From Planctomycetia bacterium (lineage in GTDB: Bacteria; Planctomycetota; Planctomycetia; Pirellulales; UBA1268): a DNA stretch of 64,000 bases. Each line of letters opens with the position of its first letter. The stretch's first letter is position 1. The notes below the pieces were generated by a model. The model searched no databases. It was given only the letters and a program-made list of their open reading frames with translations, and was not told the origin of the DNA. Below are positions 46,650-54,180 of the stretch, piece by piece. The stretch spans positions 102,753 to 166,752 of the forward strand of contig BJHK01000005.1 in the NCBI GenBank assembly GCA_014192425.1, read 5' to 3'. Position numbers and translations under genes: made by a program.

Positions 46650-46949
46650 CCGCGCGGGGGTGCAAAACGGGCCCGCCGTCAGGAAATCCCCTTCACAAAC
46701 CGGCGATTGACCGCGACAACCGGGACTGCTAATTTTTCGGGTGTGACGGAACCGCTTCCGTCTCTTGCTGCTCCAGGAACCGCTCGTGAACTGCTGACCG
46801 CGAATCGCCTGCAAGGCATCGCGGGTTCTTTTTCGCCGGGTCCGCCCCACCGCCGGGCCCGCCTACAGCGTTCACCTTTTTGACGACGGCCCCGGCCCGC
46901 CGCGCCCTTCCGCGTCAGCCGTCCGTCGCACCGCCCCGGAGCCCCACCG
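46650..46949 (+). other. 300-base non-coding stretch before the PEP-CTERM/DUF1559 pair
   Basis: Contains the candidate promoter at 46707-46735 and a leader of about 210 bases. Apart from these I see no gene, tRNA or strong hairpin in this interval. Confidence 0.5.
46707..46735 (+). promoter_or_regulatory. Candidate promoter for the PEP-CTERM/DUF1559 pair
   Basis: TTGACC (46707-46712), a 17-base spacer and TAATTT (46730-46735) preceded by TGC, giving an extended -10. It stands out in GC-rich sequence and points to the gene starting at 46950, leaving a long leader. Confidence 0.42.
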
Positions 46950-47996
46950 ATGTTTCGACCTGCCCGCTGCCGCCGTTCGCTGCTTCGCTTCCTGACCGCC
47001 GCCATCGCCGCAATCGCCTGCCCCGTCGCGGCCCGCGCCGACACCGTCTATTTTGTCAGCAAGGACCGTGGCGCGCTCTACGAACTCAACACGGCAGGGG
47101 GCGGGATCACGCAACTCACGGGGACGAACACGTTCCCCGACGCCACCGCACTCGCGATCGGCCCCGACGGGAAGCTCTACATCGGCGACGCCACGAACGG
47201 GGGCAGCATCCGTCGGTACACCGTGGGAGGCGGCGTCGAGACCGTCGTGACGCTGAGTGGAGCGAATCCGGCGTTCGCGGGGAGTCCCGTCTCCCCGACG
47301 GCCATCGCGTTTACGCCCGGCGGGGCGATGCTCGTGGGCCGCAATCCCGTCAGTGCGTTCTCCGGATATCCGTCCGGACAGGTGCTCGCCGTTTCCGGCT
47401 GGGCGGGCAATTCGCCGAACGTGCAGGACTACACGTCGGGGACGAGCCTCGCGTACCAGACCGGCCTCACGGTGGCACCCGACGGGACGCTGTTCGCCAG
47501 CAATACGGTCTACAACATTCTCGCCTTTCCACCGGCCCTGATCGGCGACGTCGTGAAGTTCGACGGTACGGGAGCGTTCCAGGCGGTCGTCGCCTCGGGC
47601 TCTGCCGGTGTGCCCGGCCCGGCCGGCCTGGCGGTTTCCGGCACCATGCTTTTCTCCGCCAGTTCCATGGACGGCAACATCTACAAGACCGATCTCGCCG
47701 ACCTGAATCCGACGACCAACACGACGCTGTTCGCGTCCAGCGGCATCTCGAACATCGGTCCGCTCGCGATGCTGGCCGACGGCAGCCTGCTTGCCGGATA
47801 CGTCGGCGGGGAGCAGGGCCGGGGAAACATCTTCATGTTCAGCACGTCCGGCTCGCTGACCAGCACGTTCGGTGGAGCCGAGTACGGCGCGATCGGCGGC
47901 ATCGCCGCCGTGCCCGAGCCGACGGGGCTGCTGCTGGCCGTCGCCGGGGGGGCGGTATGGGGCCTGTCGCGGCTCTGCCGCCGGCGCCGGGCTTGA
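46950..47996 (+). CDS. PEP-CTERM protein with beta-propeller-like repeats
   Basis: A 348-residue secreted protein. The signal peptide ends around VAARA. The body has repeated blade-like segments such as ALAIGPDGKLYIGDATNG, AIAFTPGGAMLVGR and GLTVAPDGTLFASN, reminiscent of NHL/SMP-30 propellers. The C-terminus VPEPTGLLLAVAGGAVWGL then SRLCRRRRA is a well-formed PEP-CTERM signal for exosortase processing. Its stop is five bases before the start of the downstream DUF1559 gene, so the two are co-transcribed. No enzymatic residues are apparent. Confidence 0.82.
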   Translation: MFRPARCRRSLLRFLTAAIAAIACPVAARADTVYFVSKDRGALYELNTAGGGITQLTGTNTFPDATALAIGPDGKLYIGDATNGGSIRRYTVGGGVETVVTLSGANPAFAGSPVSPTAIAFTPGGAMLVGRNPVSAFSGYPSGQVLAVSGWAGNSPNVQDYTSGTSLAYQTGLTVAPDGTLFASNTVYNILAFPPALIGDVVKFDGTGAFQAVVASGSAGVPGPAGLAVSGTMLFSASSMDGNIYKTDLADLNPTTNTTLFASSGISNIGPLAMLADGSLLAGYVGGEQGRGNIFMFSTSGSLTSTFGGAEYGAIGGIAAVPEPTGLLLAVAGGAVWGLSRLCRRRRA

Positions 47997-48001
47997 AACC
48001 G

Positions 48002-49015
48002 ATGCGACGAAACGGCGTCACGCTCGTCGAGATCCTCGTCGTCGTCGCCATCCTCGGCGTCCTGATGGCGGTGATCCTGCCCGGCGTGCAGGCGGCGCGG
48101 GAGTCGGTCCGGCGGACGAGCTGCGGCAACAACCTCCGCCAAATCGGCATCGCGCTTGCCAACCACGAGCAGGCGCGGGGGCGGTATCCCGTCGGCTCGG
48201 AGTCGCGGAAGTTTCCCGACTACCCGAAGGTGACGGCCCAGCACTGCCGCTGGTCGGCGCTCGCCCACCTCGCCCCATACTACGAGGCGCGGGATCTGCT
48301 CGACGGCCTCGACCGCTCCGTGCCGCTGTACATCGACCTCAAGCCCGACGCCATCGCGCCGCAGAACAAGCCGATCGTCGGCCGGCTCGTGCCGCTGTTC
48401 CTCTGCCCGAGCGACCGCCAACTGGCGGTGTCGCCGATCTTCGGACCGACGAACTATGCCGGCTGCGCCGGCAGCGGCACCGGCGGCGGAACGCCCTACG
48501 ACACCGACGGCCTGTTTTTCATCAACTCCCGGATCGGGCCGAAGAACGTGAGCGATGGACTGTCGAACACGATCGCATTTTCCGAGAGCCTGCTGGGCGA
48601 CTCGGCCTCGACCAACCGTACGAACGTAAGCCCCGCCAATGCCTATCGCTTCATCATGACGGCGCCCCTGTCCGAGTCGGCCTGCGCCTCGACGGCGGTC
48701 TGGAACTTCAGCGATCCCCGTGGCTTTTCCTGGGCCAACGGCGAGTACCGCACCACGCTTTACAACCACCACTACCCCCCAAATTCCGCCTCCATCGACT
48801 GCCTTGGCGTGCTCATGAGTCCGCCGGCGGGACAGGGTGATCGCCTGTACGCCGCCTACGGCTGGCGGGCGGCCCGCAGCCTGCACGCCGGCGGCGTCAA
48901 CGTCGCCATGGCCGACGGCCGGGTGGCATTCGTCCGCGACGACATCGACCCGGCCGCCTGGCGGGCCGCGGCCACGCGGTCCGGCGGCGAGACGACCGAC
49001 CTCGACCGCCGCTGA
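48002..49015 (+). CDS. DUF1559 family protein with prepilin-type N-terminus
   Basis: A 337-residue protein. The N-terminus, RRNGVTLVEILVVVAILGVL, has a prepilin-type leader (Gly then Val-Thr-Leu-Val-Glu) and one hydrophobic helix. CGNNLRQIGIALANHEQ is the family motif and HAGGVNVAMADGR the H-x9-DG motif, here with the standard nine residues. The function of the family is unknown. It begins five bases after the PEP-CTERM stop, a partner arrangement that suggests linked secretion or display. ATG 48002 is chosen because the leader starts there. A hairpin follows at 49054. Confidence 0.88.
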   Translation: MRRNGVTLVEILVVVAILGVLMAVILPGVQAARESVRRTSCGNNLRQIGIALANHEQARGRYPVGSESRKFPDYPKVTAQHCRWSALAHLAPYYEARDLLDGLDRSVPLYIDLKPDAIAPQNKPIVGRLVPLFLCPSDRQLAVSPIFGPTNYAGCAGSGTGGGTPYDTDGLFFINSRIGPKNVSDGLSNTIAFSESLLGDSASTNRTNVSPANAYRFIMTAPLSESACASTAVWNFSDPRGFSWANGEYRTTLYNHHYPPNSASIDCLGVLMSPPAGQGDRLYAAYGWRAARSLHAGGVNVAMADGRVAFVRDDIDPAAWRAAATRSGGETTDLDRR

Positions 49016-49053
49016 GGCCACTGAAAGCGGATCATTTCCGAACTACCATTCAC

Positions 49054-49097
49054 TGACCTATTTATTCGAAGATAGGTCAGAATAGGTCGGATTCGGT
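49054..49097 (+). promoter_or_regulatory. AT-rich inverted repeat with AATAGGTC direct repeat
   Basis: TGACCTAT (49054-49061) and ATAGGTCA (49072-49079) form an 8-bp inverted repeat, and ATAGGTC recurs at 49083-49089. It lies between the DUF1559 stop and the ATG at 49099, and is lower in GC than its surroundings. It could be an operator or part of a terminator, although no T-run follows. Confidence 0.35.
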
Positions 49098-49098
49098 C

Positions 49099-49398
49099 AT
49101 GAATTCCGACAGCGGCGAACACCTTGTCGCCTTTGCGCGGTCGCATGGAGCAATCTCCACCGACGAGGTGATGCGGCTGCTCGCGCCGCTGGCCGGCCTG
49201 CTCGTCTGCACGCTGCTCGCGGGAATCGTCCGCACCGACCCGCGCTACATCCCGCCGGACTTCACGAGCGATTTTCTCCTCGGCCGGGCCGATTCGTTCC
49301 ACGGCGTCTACCCCTGGGCCTTCTACGCCCACATCGCCGCCGGGCCAGTCACGCTCCTCCTCGGGCTGGCCCTGATGAGCGGCACGCTGCGGCGCTGA
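49099..49398 (+). pseudogene. Truncated DUF2306-like membrane protein remnant
   Basis: A 99-codon frame with two hydrophobic segments (LLAPLAGLLVCTLLAGIV and AHIAAGPVTLLLGLALM). The second resembles the start of DUF2306-type membrane proteins, which normally continue with further helices. After the TGA at 49396-49398 the same frame stays open to 49522 and encodes hydrophobic Trp-rich residues (WLYPASAWASWLVPLAACMA), suggesting a premature stop or deletion. It could be an intact small membrane protein, but decay is more likely given the neighbouring fragment. Confidence 0.45.
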
Positions 49399-49486
49399 CT
49401 GCCCGGCTGGCTCTACCCGGCGTCGGCCTGGGCATCGTGGCTCGTCCCGCTGGCCGCCTGCATGGCCTGGCAACGGGCGACCGCGG

Positions 49487-49846
49487 TCAGGAGTCGATGG
49501 CCGGCTTCTCTGCCGACACGCTGACGAACGCCCGCCGGGCGGCGGCATCGATCGCTGCGAAGTCGTCCTCGTACCAGGACTCGGTATGGCCGTCCGCGAA
49601 CAGCATGGTCAGTATGCGATTCATGTGTTGACCACTCTTCTCGGCAGCCGGCTCGAGCCGGGCGAACAGCTCCTCGTCGGCATTCTCCGGCGCCATCCAG
49701 TGGACGGCCCGCGACACTGGAAACTCCGCCACGAGCAGCGTCCGCCACCCATGCAGCGGCCTCCCCTCCGCATCCCGCAGGCAGGCTGGCGGCAATGCGC
49801 CATGCTCGTCGTGGTACGCGGGCAGAGCCTTGCCGATCCGCTCCAT
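49487..49846 (-). pseudogene. Internally deleted DUF1559 protein fragment
   Basis: The frame reads MERIGKALPAYHDEHGALPP and RPLHGWRTLLVAEFP, the usual N-terminal part after the prepilin helix, then jumps to SRAVHWMAPENADEEL and MLFADGHTESW, the usual C-terminal part with the ADG of the H-x9-DG motif. The middle of about 150 residues is missing and so is the leader. The in-frame codons before the ATG (CSQN) match the conserved Cys-x-Asn-Asn pattern, so the homology runs upstream of the apparent start to a TGA. Best read as a decayed gene. Confidence 0.6.
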
Positions 49847-49917
49847 GTTTTGGGAGCACGGTGCGTGGTCATGCCATCGTCACGCCTGCGGGTGGACACC
49901 TGCCTCGCCCCGGGCGT

Positions 49918-51009
49918 CTACCGCGCTGCGTCTGCCTCGCCGCGCCGCAGCCGGGCGATGACGCGGCGGATGTCGTCGGGGAGCGGGCTCTCGAACCGCA
50001 GGTCCGCGCCGCTCACCGGATGCACGAAGCCGAGCTCGGCCGCATGGAGCATCACCCGCGGGGCCTGCGAGTCGTCGACCTGTCTTCCGCGCCGCGCGGG
50101 TGAGGCGTAGACCCGCTCGCCGCAGAGCGGATGGCCACTCTCGGCGAGATGAATGCGGATCTGGTGCGTGCGGCCGGTCTCCAGCCGGCACTCGACGAGC
50201 GTGTAGCCGTCGCCGTAGTGCTCCAGCGGCGCGACGTGCGTGATCGCGACCTTGCCGTCGTCGCCCTCGCCCGAGCCGCGCCGGCCGTCGCCGCGGTCGC
50301 GGACGAGCCGCGACTCGATCGTCCGCTGCCGCACCCGGCCGACCGCGATCGCGAGGTAGCGGCGCTGCGTGGTGTGGAGCCGGAACTGCTCGGCGAGGAT
50401 CCGGGCGGCGGGGACATTGCGCGCGAAGACCACCAGCCCGCTCGTCTCGCGGTCGATGCGGTGCACCGCCCGCACCGGCGGGATCCGGCGCCGGCCGCGG
50501 TCGGGCTCGGCACCGCGCGGCGCACCCGGCCGCCGCGCCACCCCGCGCCGCCGCGCCGCCAGAAAGCGGCCGATGGCGTCGGGCACGAGATCCTCGAGCG
50601 TCGGCTGTGCCTGCCGGCGCTTGGCCGGCCACGACGCCTCCTCGTGGTGCCGGGTCGTGGTCACGCCGGCCGGCTTCTCGACCACGACCACGTCGTCGTC
50701 CACGTGCACGACCCGCACGTCGGCCGCGGTCGGCAGCGGCGCGGCGGCGACCTCGAGCACCTTGACCACCTCCCCCGCCTTCAGCCGCCGGCCCACGTCG
50801 GTGCAGGTGTTGCCGTGGATCAGGACGTGCCGCGACCGCACGAGCCGCTGCACCCGCGACCAGCTCACGCCCCCCATCTGCCGGCGCAAGAACGCCGCCA
50901 GCGTCGCGCCGATGTCGGCGGGGGTGACGTGATGGACCGATCCGGAGTGCTGGGGCATGGGGCTCTCGTCCGCGCCGCCACCGGGCGGCCCGCACCACGC
51001 ATCCTCCAT
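49918..51009 (-). CDS. RluA family pseudouridine synthase
   Basis: Isomerises specific uridines of rRNA or tRNA to pseudouridine. About 363 residues: an S4-type RNA-binding N-domain (VSWSRVQRLVRSRHVLIHGN), the DVRVVHVDDDVVVVEKPAGV entry strand, the catalytic loop VHRIDRETSGLVVFAR with its Asp, and LETGRTHQIRIHL. Insertions rich in Arg (about 165-200) and Gly/Asp (about 255-270) make it longer than RluD. The substrate site is not predictable. I start at ATG 51009; ATG 50958 (MPQHSGSVHHV) is equally plausible. It is divergent from purA. Confidence 0.88.
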   Translation of the reverse strand: MEDAWCGPPGGGADESPMPQHSGSVHHVTPADIGATLAAFLRRQMGGVSWSRVQRLVRSRHVLIHGNTCTDVGRRLKAGEVVKVLEVAAAPLPTAADVRVVHVDDDVVVVEKPAGVTTTRHHEEASWPAKRRQAQPTLEDLVPDAIGRFLAARRRGVARRPGAPRGAEPDRGRRRIPPVRAVHRIDRETSGLVVFARNVPAARILAEQFRLHTTQRRYLAIAVGRVRQRTIESRLVRDRGDGRRGSGEGDDGKVAITHVAPLEHYGDGYTLVECRLETGRTHQIRIHLAESGHPLCGERVYASPARRGRQVDDSQAPRVMLHAAELGFVHPVSGADLRFESPLPDDIRRVIARLRRGEADAAR

Positions 51010-51121
51010 TACCCGGCGGCGGGAATCCATGCTTGACCGGTGGAGCCGCGGTTTTAGACTCGATTTGGGAGGTTCCCGTCCGCGGCCTCCGTCATTTTCC
51101 GCGTCGCGAGGATCTCCGTCC

Positions 51122-52474
51122 GTGCCCGGCACCTGCGTCATCGGTCTGCAATGGGGCGACGAGGCCAAGGGCAAACTCGTCGACATCCTCACCGAGGATC
51201 ACGACATCGTGGTCCGCTACGCCGGGGGCGCGAACGCCGGCCACACGGTCGTCTCCAACGGCCAGACCTGGAAGTTGTCGCTGATCCCCAGCGGCATCCT
51301 GCGCGACGACGTCACCTGCGTGGTCACCGGCGGCGTCGTCCTCGATCCGGCGAGCACGATCCGCGAGATCGAGGGGCTCGAGTCGCGCGGCGTGCGGATC
51401 GCGGACAAACTGATGCTCAGCGACCGGGCCCACGTCGTCTTCCCCTGGCACGTCGCCGAGGACCGGCTCCTCGACGGCAGCCTGTCGGGGGGCGGCTCGA
51501 TCGGCACCACCGGCCGCGGCATCGGCCCCTGCTACCGCGACAAGGTGGGGCGGTCGCTGGCGATCCGGCTCGGCGATCTGTACCGGCCCGACTTCCGCGC
51601 CCGCGTGGCCCACGTCGCCGGCTTCAAGAACCGGATGCTCGCGGCTCTCGCCACGCCCGCGGCTGCGGCCGCCGCACCGCTCGATGCCGACGCCATCCAT
51701 GCCGAGTACGCGGCTCACGCGGAGCGGCTCCGTCCGTTCGTCGCCGACACGACCTCCTACCTCCTCGACGCCGTCGAGGCCGGCCGGCGGTTGCTCTTCG
51801 AAGGGGCACAGGGCGCGCTCCTCGACGTCGATCACGGCACGTTCCCGTTCGTGACGAGCAGCAACTCCTCCGGCCTCGGCGTCAGCAGCGGCTCCGGCGT
51901 GCCCGGCCGGTGGACGAGCCGGGTGATCGGCGTGGTCAAGGCCTACTCCACCCGGGTCGGTGGCGGCCCGCTCCCCACCGAGCAGGACAACGACGTCGGC
52001 CGCCACCTGCGCGAACGCGGCAACGAATACGGCACCGTCACGCGCCGCCCCCGGCGCTGCGGCTGGTTCGACGCCGTCGCCGCCCGCTATTCGGCCCGGC
52101 TCTCGGGCGTGGACGAACTGGCCGTGATGCTCCTCGACGTCCTCGGCGGCCTCGACGAGTTGCAAATCTGCACCGCCTACACGATCCGTGGCCGGCGGAC
52201 GACCGATTTTCCCGGGCAGATCGACGACCTCGCCGCCGCCGAGCCGGTCTACGAGACGCTCCCCGGATGGCGGGAGGAACTCGCGGAGGTGCGCGGGTAC
52301 GATGACCTCCCCGAGAACGCCCGGCGGTACGTCGCCCGGATCGGGGAACTGCTCGGGCGGCCAGTGTCGATCGTCTCCGTCGGCCCCGACCGCGGGCAGA
52401 CGATCGACGCGGCTCGTCATCAGGCCAATCCGTCATGCCCACGTCCTCCGCTCCGCTCCCCGGCCAGCGCGTAA
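51122..52474 (+). CDS. purA: Adenylosuccinate synthetase
   Basis: GTP-dependent synthesis of adenylosuccinate from IMP and aspartate in AMP biosynthesis. About 450 residues. Hallmarks are the N-terminal VIGLQWGDEAKGK, YAGGANAGHTVV, GSIGTTGRGIGPCYRDK, LFEGAQGALLDVDHGTFPFV and VKAYSTRVGGGPLPTE. The start is a GTG at 51122, placing the P-loop-like motif as usual; an ATG at 51029 would add 31 unrelated residues. The last 13 codons overlap the uppS gene by 40 bases in another frame. Confidence 0.95.
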   Translation: MPGTCVIGLQWGDEAKGKLVDILTEDHDIVVRYAGGANAGHTVVSNGQTWKLSLIPSGILRDDVTCVVTGGVVLDPASTIREIEGLESRGVRIADKLMLSDRAHVVFPWHVAEDRLLDGSLSGGGSIGTTGRGIGPCYRDKVGRSLAIRLGDLYRPDFRARVAHVAGFKNRMLAALATPAAAAAAPLDADAIHAEYAAHAERLRPFVADTTSYLLDAVEAGRRLLFEGAQGALLDVDHGTFPFVTSSNSSGLGVSSGSGVPGRWTSRVIGVVKAYSTRVGGGPLPTEQDNDVGRHLRERGNEYGTVTRRPRRCGWFDAVAARYSARLSGVDELAVMLLDVLGGLDELQICTAYTIRGRRTTDFPGQIDDLAAAEPVYETLPGWREELAEVRGYDDLPENARRYVARIGELLGRPVSIVSVGPDRGQTIDAARHQANPSCPRPPLRSPASA

Positions 52475-53193
52475 CCCCGGCAGGCGCCGGCCTGCCCCGG
52501 CACGTCGCCATCATCATGGACGGCAACGGCCGCTGGGCCCGGCAGCGCGGCCTGCCTCGGATCGAGGGGCACCGGCGCGGCGTCGCCAGCGTGCGCCGGA
52601 TCACCGAGCACTGCGCCCGCATCGGCATCGAGCAGCTCACGCTGTACTGTCTGTCGAGCGAGAACTGGCGCCGACCCGAGGCCGAACTGACGTTCCTCAT
52701 GCACCTCCTCGAGCAGTACCTGATCGAGGAACGGGCGCTCTTGATGCGCGAGCGGATCCGGCTGGCGATGATCGGCCGGCGCGACGGGCTGCCCGCCTCG
52801 ACGCTCGCGGAGCTCGACCGCACCGTCGACCAGTGTGCCGGCAACGACGGCATGCGGCTCTGCCTCGCCATCAACTATGGCGCTCGCGCCGAGATCGTCG
52901 GTGCCGCCCGGAGCCTCGCCGCCGACGTTGCCGCCGGCCGGCTCGCCCCCGAGGCCATCGACGAGGAATTGTTCGCCGCCCGGCTCGACACGGCGGGCAT
53001 GCCCGATCCCGACCTCCTCATCCGCACGGCGGCGGAAATGCGGGTCAGCAATTTCCTCCTCTGGCAGATCAGCTACGCCGAACTCTGGGTCACCGAGGTC
53101 GCCTGGCCGGAGTTCGCCGCGGCCGACCTCGACGCCGCGCTGACGGCGTTCGCCACCCGCGACCGGCGGTTCGGAGGGCTGACGGAAACGTGA
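52435..53193 (+). CDS. uppS: Isoprenyl transferase (undecaprenyl diphosphate synthase family)
   Basis: Cis-prenyltransferase that makes the C55 lipid carrier for cell-envelope polysaccharides. The 252-residue protein has HVAIIMDGNGRWARQRGLPR with the catalytic Asp, YCLSSENWRRP, AINYGARAEIV and PDPDLLIRTAAEMRVSNFLL. Its 5' end overlaps purA by 40 bases and its TGA overlaps the cdsA GTG, so translation is coupled. Normal family length. UppP, at 16 kb, completes the lipid-carrier cycle in this window. Confidence 0.95.
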   Translation: MPTSSAPLPGQRVTPAGAGLPRHVAIIMDGNGRWARQRGLPRIEGHRRGVASVRRITEHCARIGIEQLTLYCLSSENWRRPEAELTFLMHLLEQYLIEERALLMRERIRLAMIGRRDGLPASTLAELDRTVDQCAGNDGMRLCLAINYGARAEIVGAARSLAADVAAGRLAPEAIDEELFAARLDTAGMPDPDLLIRTAAEMRVSNFLLWQISYAELWVTEVAWPEFAAADLDAALTAFATRDRRFGGLTET

Positions 53194-54176
53194 CCAGCGC
53201 GACCGCGTCATCGACGTCGCCGGCACGCCCCGCGTCGCGGCCCCTGGGGAGGTTCGCGTCGCGGGCCCTGGTGGCCGCGGTGCTGACGACACTGTTCGGC
53301 GGACTGGTGTGGGCGGATGCCACGCACCTTGCCGGCGCGCCGGCGGGATGCTGGCTGCTGCCCGCCGCGCTGCTGGCGGCCGGCGCGGGGGCGGCCGAGG
53401 CCGTGGCGCTGACCACGCCACAGCGCCGGGGACGGCAGTCCCTGGCAGCGGTCCTCGGTGCCACGGCAATCGTGGTGGCCGGTTTTCTCGGGGCCCACGC
53501 GATCGACCGCGGGGGACTGCCCGATCCACTGGCCGGGCTCGGCTCCGTATCGGTGGCGGTCTGCATCGCGATCGCCCTGGCATTCGCAGTCGAGATCAGC
53601 GGCTACCGCAGCGGCGCTGGAGCGCTGGCGCGGGCCGCGGCCGGCAGCCTTGCCGCCATCTGCCTCGGCATGCCGTTCGCCTTCATGCTCGGCCTGCGGC
53701 TGGTGCGGTTCGAGCACGCCTGGTACGAACCGCGCGGTGCGAACCCCCTCGACACGCTCCTGCCGCTCGTGAGTTTCGTGGCCGTCGTCAAGGCCGGTGA
53801 CATCGCGGCCTACCTGTTCGGCTCGCTGCTCGGCCGCACACGGATGGCACCGATCCTGAGCCCGGGAAAGACGTGGGAGGGTGCGCTGGCCGGCCTTGCC
53901 GGCTCGGTGGCCACGGCCTGGCTGGTGCTGGAGCTGCTCGGCCCGTCGGCGGTCGGCCCGCAGCGGCCGTGGGGGGGCTGGCCGGTCTACGGCCTGCTGC
54001 TCGGCAGCGCCGGCATCGTCGGCGACCTCTGCGAATCGCTCGTGAAGCGGGAATGCGGCGTCAAGGACTCGGGCCGCTGGCTCGGCGGCCTCGGGGGGAT
54101 GCTCGACCTCGTCGATTCACTGCTCCTCGCGGCTCCCGTCGCCTGGCTGCTCTGGATGGCGGGACGGAGCCTCTGA
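53190..54176 (+). CDS. cdsA: Phosphatidate cytidylyltransferase
   Basis: Makes CDP-diacylglycerol, the precursor of phospholipids, from phosphatidate and CTP. The 328-residue multi-helix protein ends with the family region SPGKTWEGALAG and SLVKRECGVKDSGRWLGG, LGGMLDLVDSLLLAAP. The signature is slightly divergent: the usual HGG reads LGG and the usual DRxD reads DLVD. The start is a GTG in a GTGA overlap with uppS. An N-terminal ThrSerAla-rich patch precedes the first helix. The four-gene run with uppS, upstream purA and asnB is tightly spaced. Confidence 0.9.
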   Translation: MTSATASSTSPARPASRPLGRFASRALVAAVLTTLFGGLVWADATHLAGAPAGCWLLPAALLAAGAGAAEAVALTTPQRRGRQSLAAVLGATAIVVAGFLGAHAIDRGGLPDPLAGLGSVSVAVCIAIALAFAVEISGYRSGAGALARAAAGSLAAICLGMPFAFMLGLRLVRFEHAWYEPRGANPLDTLLPLVSFVAVVKAGDIAAYLFGSLLGRTRMAPILSPGKTWEGALAGLAGSVATAWLVLELLGPSAVGPQRPWGGWPVYGLLLGSAGIVGDLCESLVKRECGVKDSGRWLGGLGGMLDLVDSLLLAAPVAWLLWMAGRSL

Positions 54177-54180
54177 TTCC

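Noticed and set aside
46880-47996. Long plus-strand frame upstream of, and fused in frame to, the second DUF1559 gene
   Set aside because: The codons before 48002 read through the PEP-CTERM gene in another frame. The prepilin leader at 48002 fixes the real start.
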